A DNA stretch of 64,000 nt from Diabrotica undecimpunctata (taxonomy: Eukaryota; Arthropoda; Insecta; Coleoptera; Chrysomelidae): NCBI RefSeq assembly GCF_040954645.1, contig NC_092804.1:88711717-88775716 (forward strand). Reading direction: 5' to 3'. This document shows, in pieces, positions 1 to 10,815 of this stretch; the first letter of the stretch is position 1; each line of letters opens with the position of its first letter. The notes beneath the pieces are model-generated. The model did not search any database. It worked only from the letters and a program-made list of their open reading frames with translations, and was not told the DNA's origin. The position numbers were made by a program, and so were the translations under genes.

Positions 1-1
1 A

Positions 2-300
2 CATTCTTCAGATCAACCTGTCAACATTAAAAAAGTATCGAGTCTACTTTTTGAATGCAACATTACCGAAGGAGCCTTCTACGAGTACAGATCTGCGCAC
101 ACCATTCTATATTTTCCGATAAGTGTTATCCTGGTTTTTCTATAAGCGAACGTCCCCATAATCCTATATACATACCAGTAAGCAACAGCATACGTGAAAT
201 TACCAAAATTGCCGTTAGTGTAGTCGATCAAGAATTAAGACCCGTCAACTTTAGAGGGGAGGAAAGTACGCTGCATTTGAATTTTAAGGAAACTATATAG
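2..300 (+). pseudogene. Polinton-type minor capsid (penton-like) C-terminal remnant
   Basis: The end of a virion-type protein runs in from the left edge of the window. Two reading frames are used: one to about position 115, then the frame open from 55 to the stop at 298-300. The second frame contains SISERPHNPIYIPV and ends NFRGEESTLHLNF. From memory, this resembles the C-terminus of proteins next to the capsid gene in insect Polinton-like elements. The capsid-like gene follows directly. The name 'penton-like' is inferred from position; no structure was compared. The N-terminus lies outside the window. Confidence 0.45.
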
Positions 301-486
301 ATGGGTTTAATTATAAAACAAAACTCTACACATCAATATCCATTAGTCTCACGCAAATCCTACAAGCGACTTGACGTATCTGCTGTCAATAAAGCTTTTC
401 TTGTTTCCATTGGATTAAAGTTGAAGGATGTCAAAACGTCAATACATTCGACGACAGGTTCAGGAACTTCAACCACCTATTTTTGA
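301..486 (+). CDS. small conserved-looking ORF between penton-like and capsid-like genes
   Basis: A 61-codon ORF starts right after the preceding stop. Its segment NKAFLVSIGLK resembles the NRRFLQSLGFK segment read at about 29550-29605 in the large Polinton-like element, just upstream of that element's capsid gene. The shared position and motif suggest a real small gene, or the tail of one, rather than a chance ORF. It overlaps the start of the capsid-like frame at 428. No function is recognised. Confidence 0.3.
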   Translation: MGLIIKQNSTHQYPLVSRKSYKRLDVSAVNKAFLVSIGLKLKDVKTSIHSTTGSGTSTTYF

Positions 487-1648
487 CATTTTATAAAAAC
501 CTCTGTTAGACAATACTATTAGAAAAGAAGAATTTTGGACATATACACCATACATCAAGCCATTTAATAATAGCGACGTTGTCGAGTTTATAATAAATCA
601 ATCAGATGCATTTTTTGCAATACACGAAACACTTTTGGAAATTAAGAAAAGTATAAAGAAAATGGGTAATGGAACTGTTTCTCTTGCACCGAATGTTGGA
701 GCCTTCTTCTTTGATAAATGTACATATATCCCAAGTTCACACTACATGGAAATAGTTCGAGGTCCAGGCGTAGTTAGCACTATTCGCAGTTTGTTATGTT
801 ATACTCCTGAGGATTCCAAGTTTCTCAGTACTGCAGGATGGAACTATCCGAATAATCCACATTTATCTGGGGACAGCTTTAGTTTACTGATTCCGATAAA
901 ACATATTTTCAGCATTTTCAACGATTACAATAAACTAACCTATGGCCGTCAAGTGTTTTGATTTGTTCGAGCACGTAATGATAGAGACTGTATTTTAGTG
1001 AAAGAACCTAATACCACAACAACAACAACAACAGTATCTCTAACTGTTACTAGCATGGAACTCAAGGTCAAGCATGTCTTTCCCAATGATGATGTGAAAA
1101 TTGAATTAATGACTCCAATTAAGAATAATAGGCCGATAATTATACCTTTCCGTAAATGGGAGCTTAATGAACTGCCTTCACTTACGGCAGGATCTCGACG
1201 TGAGATATGGAGTGTAAAAACAACTTCAGCTATTGAACGTCCACGCTATGTCATTGTAGCTTTTCACACTTCCAAACGCGATGACATTCACGCTAATTCA
1301 ACGTTACTCGATCACATTAGAATGTCAAGCATACGAGTGGTTATTAATGGGGAATATTGGCCTTACGAGAGAATGCAATTAGATTTTAATAAAAATGACT
1401 ATGCTATAGCTCACTATAACTATACCGAATTATTTCCTAGTTATGCCCATTTGTCAACAAAACATCCCATATTGGATTATCAGGCTTTTAACAAATATGC
1501 TTTGTTTACGTTCGACTTCTCCAAACAGGATAATACTTCATTTAGATCAGGAACTGTTGATGTTAAGTTGGAAATCGAAGCAGATGAAGGTTTTCCAGCA
1601 GGCACTCGAGCGTACTGTTTAATTGTTCACGACAGTCTACTCGAATAG
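428..1648 (+). pseudogene. Polinton-like capsid gene (double-jelly-roll-like), copy 1
   Basis: A single frame from the ATG at 428 to 1648 is interrupted by only two in-frame stops, TAA at 494-496 and TGA at 959-961. The C-terminal 200 residues match the gene at 29615-30850: both have a WSV(K/R)T segment, then IERPRYVIVAF versus IETPRHIIVAF, then YWPYERMQLDF versus RYPYNDLQLDF, and both end ...AYCLI.H. I recall this family as one annotated 'double jelly roll-like', meaning a major-capsid candidate of insect Polinton-like viruses. The N-terminal part is more divergent. The copy is an old paralogue, not a recent duplicate. Confidence 0.65.
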
Positions 1649-1733
1649 TTCCCTCTAACTGAAGTTGTCAAAAATATAATTTAAAAAGATTAAATAAGTT
1701 GAATGAAGAGTTAGTAGCAGACAAGCAGTCATC

Positions 1734-1964
1734 ATGAGAATAGCGTTCGTAGACATTCAGGGATTCACCGTAGATGGGTGATTTGTGCCTAAAGAGCTTA
1801 TCATTGCAATTGGACATAAACGATGTCATTATATATTTACGTCTCCACAACCGTTTGCTACATTGAGTAATCAAGATAAGAAGACTCCTGCGTACTTGGA
1901 GAAAAACGTTCATGCTCTTCACTATTCTAATGGGGATGTTGAATATTCCAAAATGAACACTTGA
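1734..1964 (+). pseudogene. 'DIQGF' protein remnant, copy 1 (unknown function)
   Basis: The frame begins with residues resembling VDIQGF and PKEL, matching IDVQGF...VKEL of the gene at 31082-31528. An in-frame TGA at 1779-1781 breaks it after 15 codons. The frame then stays open to 1964 but diverges and stops early. It lies 85 bp downstream of the capsid-like gene, in the same order and orientation as in the large element. The D-x-QG-F start followed by K-E-L is reminiscent of RNase-H/exonuclease-like folds, but that is speculation. Confidence 0.5.
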
Positions 1965-1984
1965 ACTGTATGACTGACCTTTTA

Positions 1985-2860
1985 ACTAAACATGTAAAGT
2001 ACAGTCAGTAAGCTATTGCTTATAAAGATCATTGCCAATTTGACACTAACTTCACTTATATTGATTACATATTACCCCTAAATTACCTCAGCATTCAGAA
2101 CTATGTAATATTGGTAAAGTGGTATATTCTTGCTAGATAAATTAGGCATTCTTCCCTTTTTTGCGGACTACAACCCATTTTTACACAAAAATATCTATTT
2201 TAGCATTTAAATATTTATTTTAAGATAACCTATCCAGAATTATATGTAGTACACAAATAAAACCAGAAATAAAATAAGAAAGAAGCTACAAGATATCGTT
2301 AAACAATAGATGGAAGAAATAAAACAAGTTCATATTAATCGGATTCTTAAATAAAACGTATAAAGACATACTAAGATTAACACAATGCATTAGGAAATGT
2401 ACGCATATGAAAAAAACATCCAACTTGGTAATGAAATCCTTTTGTATCTATAAAGCTATTTTTAGAAAAGCACGTACCTACCGAAAACAGAATGATAACA
2501 AAAAAAGGAGTCCGTATAAACCGTTTAGAATATACGCTGAAAATATACGGCTTAATCGCATAGTTGCCAAACTATCAGAGCTTACTTAAACCGATATACT
2601 TATGGTTCCAATATACAGTGAAAAAGATCTGAACGACCCCTATAATATATACACGTGAACTAAGCGATATACATTCATGACACAGGGGTACTTATGGGCT
2701 CTACAAAATTTTTAAAAGTTATGAAACTATGCATGTTAACGAATCGACAGAGCCAATATTAGGGAATGGTCAAGTGAGCTTCGTATATCGGTGTCCACTT
2801 GACCACGGAGCTCACTGGAACCTTAATTTTAACATGGGCGGAGTCCACTTTATGCCGTAG

Positions 2861-2870
<10 letters not shown>
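1985..2870 (+). repeat. interspersed repeat family A, copy 1 (5' part)
   Basis: This stretch aligns by eye, in the same orientation, with 55444-56372. Shared landmarks are 'aaagtacagtcagtaagcta' near the start and 'gtccacttgaccacggagct' followed by 'tttatgccgtaga' near the end. Both copies run into a (TA)n tract. The 60-codon ORF at 2407-2589 lies inside and is broken in the other copy, so it is not annotated as a gene. Confidence 0.7.
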
Positions 2871-3142
<272 letters not shown>

Positions 3143-3199
3143 CGTCTAACAATTGGAAGTCCATACATTACCAATATACCGACAACTCGACGTCCAGCA

Positions 3200-3233
3200 A
3201 CAATCGGACGTCCGTATACGGACGTCCGATTGT
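3200..3233. repeat. 34-bp perfect palindrome
   Basis: The sequence acaatcggacgtccgta is followed directly by its reverse complement, with no loop. Related 'ggacgtcc' and 'aatcgg' words recur around it (3190, 3432) and near 7745. Confidence 0.8.
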
Positions 3234-3683
3234 AATCCATAGAAAATTCGACTTTCCTGACATACACAAACATGTTAAATAAATTTTAGGTGGCTCTGAT
3301 ATTGACGCCAAAATGAAATTTTCATGGTATTATACGTATACTATTAGTTCAATAAAATATCTTGCGCCACTATCATTTTAAAATATACATATCATTATGT
3401 TAACATAATATACTTCTCCCCATTTCATCGACAATCGGCCGTCCAAAAAACTGGCAACAAGGTAAGTGACTGGTTTATTGCAAATATGCTGTTAGGTATA
3501 ATATTTTTTAGTTATTGAGATACAATATGATCGGAAGGTTATTTCCAGCTGAATATGTAAGTTGTAATGTTTCAGATGTTTTGTAAGTTCTAATAAAATA
3601 AATATTTACAGTATCACTGTACTTCAACCAATGACAGAAACTTGAAAAAAAGTAACTGGTTCTGTAATAAACCACTATCCCCT
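3234..3683. other. gap without recognisable gene
   Basis: AT-rich intergenic or repeat DNA. No ORF or family signature was recognised. Confidence 0.5.
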
Positions 3684-3958
3684 ATAAAAAGAAGAATGTA
3701 CGTAATTTATTTAATTCAAATACGTTTTACTACTATCAGAAAACGGAAAAAAATTAATATTTGAGAAGTAAACATTGCTTTTCGCTTAAATTCAATGTTC
3801 AAGCTGCCACTCACCTGTCTCTTGGAAGTTTGAACATTTAATTTATGCGAAAAGCAATGTTTATTTTTGAAATAAACATTTTTTTTCTGTTTTATAATAG
3901 CAGTAAAATGTATTTTGAATTAGACAAATTACATACACCCTTCTTTTTGTGTAGATTA
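3684..3958. mobile_element. hairpin MITE, about 275 bp
   Basis: Two arms of about 130 bp are imperfect inverted repeats. The left arm reads aaaaagaagaatgtacgtaa and then an interval with ttttactactat. The right arm, reverse-complemented, reads aaaaagaagggtgtatgtaa and then ttttactgctat. The arms meet around 3820. There is no coding capacity. This is the structure expected of a foldback, non-autonomous DNA element. Target duplication was not resolved. Confidence 0.7.
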
Positions 3959-4049
3959 ATTTAATTAATTTTTTTTTGACACCCTGTATAAATAATTATG
4001 TCAATGTTTATATTACTTAATAGAGAATCAATTACGTCATCACACCTGG

Positions 4050-4856
4050 ATGGATGACGTCACTAGTATGATAAATATGCCAAAAAATCATAATTTAAAA
4101 ATAAAAATCTACTTGGTTCGGGATTTTTCCTTAAAGTCGCCGGTTTACGAAATAATGAATTTATTCTATTTGACTTTAAAGGGTAAAGGTGTACCAGTAC
4201 TGTTTAGTTGTGATGTGCAAGAACAAATAGAAACATTGCTTAAGTTTCGTGATAATTTCGTAGGTTCTAAAAATTGTTATCTGTTTGGTAATCCAGGAAC
4301 AATCGAACCAATAGTGGGCTATAAAGTTTTAAAACAATTTGCTAGTGAGTGTGGAGCTAAAAATAGTAATGCACTATCGGCAATCAGACTAAGAAAACAT
4401 TTGGCTACATTGTCACAAATTTTTTCTATGACTGATCAATATGTAGAACAATTGTCAAGTTTCATGGGACACACTCCCGGAACACATAGGGGTTCTTATA
4501 GACTACCTGATGACGTTTATCAAACCTCAAAGAGTACAAAACTTTTTTTATTAATGGAGCAAGGTTTAGCAGCAGAGCACAAAGGTAAAAGTTTAAATGA
4601 AATCAAGATAGATTTAAAGGACGATCTCCTAGCAGCAGAAAATGTAGAAGATCGCGAAGATAATATGGAAATGGTAGTTTCTGCTGACGTACCTAAAGAA
4701 GGCGAACATAAATCGAAGCAACAAAAACAAAAAAGAGTTTTAATTAAATGGACGGAGGAACAAAAACAGGTTGTCCTTTTATTTTTTAAGGATCATATAA
4801 AGAAAAAAAGACCACCCAAAAGGATAGAAGTGGAACAACTCAAAGAAAAACATTAA
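4050..4856 (+). CDS. Crypton-like tyrosine recombinase, 3' part
   Basis: The 268-codon ORF contains a tyrosine-recombinase catalytic C-terminus. IRLRKHLAT (Arg/His box) is followed by SSFMGHTPGTHRGSYRLP, a GH box with a Tyr about ten residues later as the probable nucleophile. The preceding GVPVLFS and KFRDNFVG segments resemble Crypton-derived ORFs of insects and fish. The C-terminus (IKWTEEQKQVVLLFFKDHI) looks like a small helical DNA-binding tail. An in-frame TAA ends the ORF, but the same frame continues for about 25 further plausible residues, so the stop may be a nonsense mutation. The N-terminal region of a full recombinase is missing, so this is probably a truncated element. Confidence 0.6.
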   Translation: MDDVTSMINMPKNHNLKIKIYLVRDFSLKSPVYEIMNLFYLTLKGKGVPVLFSCDVQEQIETLLKFRDNFVGSKNCYLFGNPGTIEPIVGYKVLKQFASECGAKNSNALSAIRLRKHLATLSQIFSMTDQYVEQLSSFMGHTPGTHRGSYRLPDDVYQTSKSTKLFLLMEQGLAAEHKGKSLNEIKIDLKDDLLAAENVEDREDNMEMVVSADVPKEGEHKSKQQKQKRVLIKWTEEQKQVVLLFFKDHIKKKRPPKRIEVEQLKEKH

Positions 4857-5299
4857 CAGCTACTTAGCAATAAGAATTGGCTAAAAATTAAATTGTTTAT
4901 ACACAACACTTACTCTCAAAAATAAAATAAAGCATTATGTATTTAGACTATATGTAAGTACTTGAGAAAAAATTTAAGTTTTTAATGCACCATATGTTTA
5001 TAAATAAATTGTTTATTTTTGCAATTTGTCTTTTTTCTGCGAACTTTAATATTTAATACAAATAAAAAAAGAAAACAGTTATTAATGTATTAAGGCAGCA
5101 AAGAGAGAGTTTTTATCATGAATGTGAAATGTAATAAAACAAATATTTATAAGAAGATATGGGCCGAGATGCATGTTAGCTTTTTTAAATGACAAAATTG
5201 AAAAAAGATTTAGGTTAATGTTGAAAAAAAATAGAAACTGTTCAACTGTCACCTAGTGGCTAGTGTAGTATTGTTGCCAAGGTCTAAACTATGTTTTAT
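4857..5299. other. gap: 3' flank of the recombinase ORF
   Basis: AT-rich. It contains AATAAA-type words (for example around 4923) that could serve as polyadenylation signals. No other gene was seen. Confidence 0.4.
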
Positions 5300-6890
5300 A
5301 CTTACTTAATCCTAAGCCTTTTTACGTTTGATGTACGATGGCTGGAGTTGAGATCTATTTCCTTGCCTCCATTGTTTCCTATCGTGTATTAAATTTCCAA
5401 ATTTCTCCCATGCCATTCCATTCGTTGCAGCTTCTTTTCTGATTCCGTCTATCCCTCTTACTCTTGATCTTTCTTTCTTATCTTTCCCATGCATTTGTTT
5501 CCAGTCTTTCTCATTTTTTCATTTATTTCTCTATCCAATTAAGCGTTTTCGTCTATGATTGATCCCAGATATTTGTTTCTCATCCAATCTTATTTTATTT
5601 GCTTTTTTCGTACTAGCAATAATCAGAGTTTTTGGTTTTGTAGTGTCACTTTTCATATTCCTTGATGTTTGCCAATAATGCCATGTCATCTGCAATCATT
5701 AGTTCAGTCAGTTGTGTTTGTTTTCGTCTAGATATTCAATTTTTTATTTCCTCATTCAATACTAGTGAAAATAGTAGAATAATACACAGCCCTGCTTGAC
5801 TTCTTGCCTTATAATAAATTCCTTAGGTTTTTACGATATTGGCATTAATTTTGTACAATACATATATTTTAATACTTTTGCTGAATTTTTGTCTACTCCT
5901 CTTTTCATATGTCTTCTCTTCGTATTCTGTCAAATGCATTCTCCAGATCTACGAAACGTATGTGTTTGTCGTTATTCTTGATAACTAGTTTCTCACTCGC
6001 TTCTCTGATAGAGTATATGAGGTCTTCTGTGCTTTGATTCTGTTTGAATCCACATTGCCTATCTTACAGCTAGAACACTTAACAGGGCAGTAGTAGAATA
6101 TTGGTGGTATTATGGCTGTTTCCTACCTGTTGGTACTTTTGTCTTTTTCATTATTTCATAGATTAATTCAGCTATTCTAAAATTTCTAAATGTCCTTTTC
6201 TTCCTGCGTATTTTATCACATCCGCAGTGATGTTATCTTTAGGTACCTGATAATTTGATATTTTACTCTTTTTATTGAGTCTTCTGTTTAATATTCTTTT
6301 ATGAGTACCATGATTTTTTCTTATTTTGTAATTTCTTCCTCCTCTTATTCTGGTGTGTCTGTGTATGTTAGTATGCTCGTCGAAATACTTTATCCATCGT
6401 TCTACTATTTTCTATTTTTCTCTTATTATTTTTCCAATTTTTTCTTTTACGTTTATCATCGTATATTTCCTTTCTGTTTTATTTGTTTAAGCTAGAGATT
6501 AATTTTTAATATTCTCTACATATTCAGACTAAAAGTCTCCCATGATTTTTGTTTTGTTTTTTATTGCTATTTTCAGTTAGTTTCGCTTTTTTTGTATAGG
6601 TACTTCATAATATTCAGGGTTTTAGCAATTTTTTCATTTGTGTTTGTTTCTTACTTTTATACTTACTTTCTCTGTCCGCCATATAATTTTTTCACATTAT
6701 TATTTCTCACCTTCATTTTACCACAACTTTCCTCTACCTCTGTCAGTATTTCATTTTTAAGACGTTTCCATTTTTTTATGCTTTTGTTTTGTTCTTTATC
6801 GTTTAATGTAGTACCTATAATTTCTTAATATCTCTTTGAACAATTTTTCTTCCATAATCTACAGTTGTATTTTTTTCTTCTGGCATCAGT
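5300..6890 (-). pseudogene. non-LTR retrotransposon reverse-transcriptase remnant
   Basis: The minus strand shows an ordered but heavily frameshifted reverse transcriptase. From high to low coordinates: VERWIKYFDE (about 6400), CGFKQNQSTEDLIYSIREA and FVDLENAFDRIR (about 5940-6060), then LTELMIADDMALLA with the catalytic ADD (about 5670-5720), and a C-terminal segment resembling EIDLNSSHRTSNVKRLRIK near 5310-5360. This order fits an insect RTE/Jockey-type ORF2. Plus-strand ORFs in this interval are shadows. No endonuclease part was recognised. Confidence 0.65.
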
Positions 6891-6954
6891 GCTTTGATTT
6901 TAAATTTTTTTAAGATTATAGAAAACCAAATTTTTCACATCTTATACAGGAAAT

Positions 6955-7312
6955 ACTAGTTAGCCCTCTATAGTTCGACGTTCTATAATCCGACATGCTC
7001 GATAGTCCGACATTTCCCGTAGATCCAAGAACAAGCAATGACAGACTGTTTACGTAAAAACGCAAAAGCATAACATATAGAAATATAGTATATATATTTT
7101 TTTGTTTATTTTTGTTAACAAAAATGCACGTTTCATTTCCACATAAACCTAACAGATTTTTCATATAACACTGTACCTAAATGTCTTGTGGCCTACTGCT
7201 AGCAAAACAATGCCAAAAATTGGAAAATTGTCAAAAATTTTCGTATTCCAGACATTTCCGGCAATCCTTTATTTCTTCGGTCCCATGTCGGATTATTAAG
7301 ACTCAATTGTAG
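6955..7312. mobile_element. pogo/Tigger-like non-autonomous element
   Basis: Both ends carry repeated 'ATAATCCGACA'-type words: 'tctataatccgacatgctcgatagtccgacattt' at the left, split here only to show the motif. At the right end, read on the minus strand, 'taataatccgacatgg' is followed by 'ggattgccggaaatgtc'. This tandem-in-TIR arrangement is typical of jerky/Tigger elements. No transposase ORF is present. Confidence 0.5.
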
Positions 7313-7777
7313 TAATAAAAAGGTTTTTATATTTAATGGTAAAAAAATATGATCACATAAATGTCAAGTATGAATTATAAAAATTTATTTAGATAAAAAG
7401 TAACCCTTTTAAATTTAGATGTCTGTATAAATACTCTTTTAGACTTTACAACGAACTCAATCAATTAATCAATAATTGTAAAATTTTTATCTTGTTCAAA
7501 AAGAACTTAAACCGGAGATAAATAGGTACTCTCAGATCGTAATACAATACTCGACAACACTGTTGGAGTTCAGATTGGTCTGAGAATGTAAACAAATATT
7601 CACTAAGGACTTCCGATAATCGTACAACTAAACTAAATGTATATCAATAGGCCGTACTAGTAGAACTAGGAGTTGTTAGTAGAACGAACGGTCGTCATTT
7701 TGATAGAAAAGTGAAACATAATTTTAATATACAGGGACTCGGACGTCCAACTCTCGTTTTTTATAAGGACTTCTGAT

Positions 7778-7779
<2 letters not shown>
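7313..7779. other. gap without recognisable gene
   Basis: No coding frame was recognised. 'ggacgtcc'-type words recur at about 7740, echoing the palindrome at 3200. Confidence 0.4.

Positions 7780-7844
<65 letters not shown>
7780..7844. repeat. (TA)n microsatellite
   Basis: Pure TA tract bordering the left side of the hairpin element at 7846-8518. Confidence 0.95.
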
Positions 7845-7845
<1 letters not shown>

Positions 7846-7848
<3 letters not shown>

Positions 7849-8514
7849 GTGATTATATCGACCAAAAAATAATTTATAAATTTGTAGGAAATATCAGGTA
7901 TAGTGGTCTATAATAAGAATCTTTGTTTTTTCTAAGACTCAATATTTCGCCATTTATTTTATAGCTTCATCAGGAGTAAACTGTAAAACAATTAGAACAT
8001 TACAAACAAATGATGTACAAATAGATTTAAAAAAACCCTCACAGAAATTAAAAGATTTCACAAATAGAACTAACTTTGAAGTATGTAAACTTTTGAATGT
8101 CAAGATTAAACTCTCCCAAGCACGTTCCCTATAGCAATACGATAAAAAAATTAAAATTACTTCAAATGTACACATAAAAACAACTTGTTATTAAGGTGAG
8201 TGTTAGCTATTTGGAATATTTATTTGGCACAGACTGACAACTACAAAAGTAGATTATTGCTTGAGATGTATGACATAAACAAAAATAAAAACACTTTAAA
8301 TTATAAAACAGACAGTGAAAAGTTAAGTAACATTATATTGTAATGTATTGAACAAAATTTATAAATATTCAAAATAGCTAACATTCACCTTAATAACAAC
8401 TAACTAATAATTCATCAAAGAAATATCATTCTTCTAACGTTTCTTTTATTTTATTGTTTGTCTACATTTGAAGTAATTTTAATTTTAGGAGAGTTTAATC
8501 TTGACATTCAAAAG

Positions 8515-8518
<4 letters not shown>
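7846..8518. mobile_element. foldback element between two (TA)n tracts
   Basis: The segments 8086-8225 and 8366-8519 are inverted repeats with indels. 'ttttgaatgtcaagattaaa' and 'aaattacttcaaatgta' on the left recur reverse-complemented on the right, as does 'ttattaaggtga(g/a)tgttagct'. The outer left part carries a hammerhead-like motif (7945-7973) that has no partner on the right. The ORF at 7954-8175 lies in the repeat and is not a credible gene. A truncated Penelope-like or foldback element is the likely origin. Confidence 0.55.
7945..7973 (-). ncRNA. hammerhead-ribozyme-like core 1
   Basis: On the minus strand CTGATGA (7967-7973) is followed by A and a 5-bp stem GCTAT/ATGGC (7961-7965 with 7949-7953), then GAAA (7945-7948). 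Flanking ACTC before the first box can pair with GAGT after a UAUU, giving stem I with almost no stem III. That is the layout described for type-I hammerheads of Penelope-like elements. Folding was done by eye only; activity is unknown. Confidence 0.5.

Positions 8519-8601
<83 letters not shown>
8519..8601. repeat. (TA)n microsatellite
   Basis: Pure TA tract abutting the right arm of the foldback element. Confidence 0.95.
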
Positions 8602-8604
<3 letters not shown>

Positions 8605-8619
8605 CTCTTTCAAGGCAGA

Positions 8620-9125
8620 AGTCCTCTCTTGCTTTTTATATATGCTGGCCGAATGTCATTTTGTCGTCGAATATTATTAATAGATATTTTGCCTTTTTCT
8701 GCGGTATTAGATCAGATCCTCTGAAAGTTTACGTCTTTAAGGTTCCCGGTCCCCTCCAGATAATTATTTTATACTTTTCTATAGCTAATTTTAAATCGTT
8801 TTCCTCTATTCATTGCGCGGTTTTTTCCATAGCTTTTAATCTTTTCTATTGCTAATTTTAAATCGTTTTCCTCTATCCATTTCGCGGTTTTTTGTCATAG
8901 CTTTATTTATTTTACTTATAACGCCCCAATTCATGTCGTCTTCGATAAGTAGGGCTAGCTCGTCTGCGTTTGCTATTGCCCTTACTCCTTATGTTCTATT
9001 TACTTCTAGTACCCCATTGTATAAGATATTCCATAAGATGATTCCTAGGACCGACTCTTGGGGTACTCCAGCAGTCATTCTCATCTTATTCTACTTGATA
9101 ATGCATACGCTTCTTTCCGATAGAT
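8620..9125 (-). pseudogene. R1/I-like reverse-transcriptase fragment
   Basis: On the minus strand the phrase GVPQESVLGIILWNILYNGV (about 8990-9070) is a classic reverse-transcriptase box. It is followed by ADELALLIEDD, a degraded Y/A-ADD catalytic box, and then by segments like KAKYL and FDDKMTFGQH (about 8640-8700). Frames shift several times. Plus-strand ORFs here are antisense artefacts. Confidence 0.6.
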
Positions 9126-9126
9126 A

Positions 9127-9705
9127 GTCCTTTATTCTTCTTCTTCTTCAGGTACCATCTCCGCTACGGAGGTTGGCAATCATCATAGCTATTTTAATTT
9201 TTGAGGCAGTAGCTCTAAAAAGTTGTTTTGAGCTGCATCCAAACCATGCTCTCAGGTTCTTGAGCCATGAAATTCGTCTTCTTTCGATGCTTCTTCTGCC
9301 ATCTATCTTTCCTTGCATTATGAGTCGCAGGATGCCATACTTCTCGCCCCGCATCACATGTCCGAGATACTGTAGCTTTATTTCTTTAATTGTAAGTTCA
9401 ACTTCCTTCTCTTTACCTATTCTTCTCAGTACTTCATTGTTCGTAACTCTATCTACCCAGGAAACCCTCATAATTCTTCTATAGGTCCACATTTCAAAGG
9501 CGTTAAGTCGTCTCATTGTGTCTAGATTTAACGCCCATGATTTCACTCCATAGTATAGTACACTGTATACGTAACATTTTGTTAGGCGTACTTTAAGAGC
9601 TAATGAGCTAAAGAGCTCTAACTCCCACATTTTAAATGGTTCTTCTAAGCCGAATCTCTTGACACTGTTTCGCTGTATTCTGGAAAATGTTGTGAAGGTA
9701 CCCAC
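9127..9705 (-). pseudogene. RTE-like retrotransposon C-terminal fragment
   Basis: A 185-codon minus-strand ORF contains CYVYSVLYYGVKSWAL, FEMWTYRRIMRVSWVDRVTN, LQYLGHVMRG and SWLKNLRAWF. These are the usual post-catalytic C-terminal motifs of a common insect non-LTR family. A closely similar fragment lies at 59063-59580. It abuts the ORF2 linker of the I/Jockey-like element at about 9706, so this is a nested or chimeric insertion. The protein is incomplete: the RT catalytic core is absent. Confidence 0.7.
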
Positions 9706-10815
9706 TATTACCCACTGTGGGGATATTTTCTTATGAAACTCATCTAGCCAGTTGGATTCTGGATCTATTGGAATCTTGTTGGACAGTTTGCGGTTTTTAA
9801 AAACGTTTACTTTCTTCCATACTTCACTGATTTGTGTTTTTGAATTTAGACTTTCGCAGTATTCTACCCAATTCTGTTTATTCTTTTGTTTGAAGAGTTT
9901 TTTTGCGACAGCATCAAGTCTCTTAAATTAAACTAAATTATTTCTTGTAGGATCTTGTTTATATTTTCCATATGCAATTTTTCGGTTATCAGCGGCGGTT
10001 TTGCAACTTTAACACCACCATTGGTTCGAAATTCGTCTCTTATGTATTCCGTTAGATAAAAACTTTGGTATTGCTAAATTGGCTGCTTTATTAATGTTTG
10101 CTATTAGAGTTTGATAGTTTCCAGGATAATTTTCAGCTTTTAGTACAGATGTGTATAATTTCCAATCGACCTTGTTAAGATTCCAGATCTTGTAACAGTT
10201 TTGAGTTGGAAATGAAGTTATATGATCTGTTTCCATGTTAATGATAATCGGAAGATGATTGGATCCATGAGGGTCTTGTAGGATTCTTCAAGTAAAAAAT
10301 TTTGAAATATCTTGTGTACAAAAGGTTAAGTCAATAGCGGATGGACTCTTACTAGTTGCTAACGTGGGCGATCCATCATTCAGACATATCAAATTACAAT
10401 GATCAATACATTCTAAAAGTTTTTTACCATAGCTGTCTTTAATTTTACAGCCCCATGCGATACTGTGGGAATTAAAATCCCCACCAATAATAAACGGTTT
10501 AGGTACGTCTTTAAAGAATTCCAACCATTGACTTTCAGATGTCTTGTTCTTTGGTTCAATGTAAACTGACTCAATATTGATGGGATTTTTACCTCGGAAA
10601 ATTTTAACTGAAATACAGTTATGAGTGAAAGGATATCTATTTTTAAGATTTATTTCTACGTATCTTAAGTTTGATTTTAATAAAATGGCAGTTTCACCAT
10701 ATTCGTCTGCCCGATCTGATCTAAAGCAATTGTAACCTTTAAAATTATAATAGTATTTTGATTTAAACCACGTTTCTGAGAGCAATGCTATGGAAATATT
10801 ATTGAAGTTATACTT
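9706..10815 (-). pseudogene. I/Jockey-like element ORF2: endonuclease domain and linker
   Basis: The minus-strand frame 10288-10815 is an apurinic-type endonuclease: ALLSETWF near the start, then FIIGGDFNSHSIAWG (catalytic GDFN-H) and SAIDLTFC. The linker continues through 10009-10236 and to about 9720 (for example NWLDEFHKKISPQWV), with frame breaks. The N-terminal end is separated by an inserted element (10816-11740) from its first codons near 11755-11845. Reverse transcriptase is missing, being cut off at the junction with the RTE fragment. Confidence 0.7.

Noticed and set aside
5796..6828. Several hydrophobic plus-strand ORFs (5796, 6301, 6592)
   Set aside because: They are antisense to the decayed reverse transcriptase and rich in Phe/Tyr/Ser because of T-rich sequence.
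9173..9484. Plus-strand 103-codon ORF
   Set aside because: It is antisense to the RTE-like C-terminal fragment, which shows real protein motifs on the minus strand; the same applies to 59076-59360.
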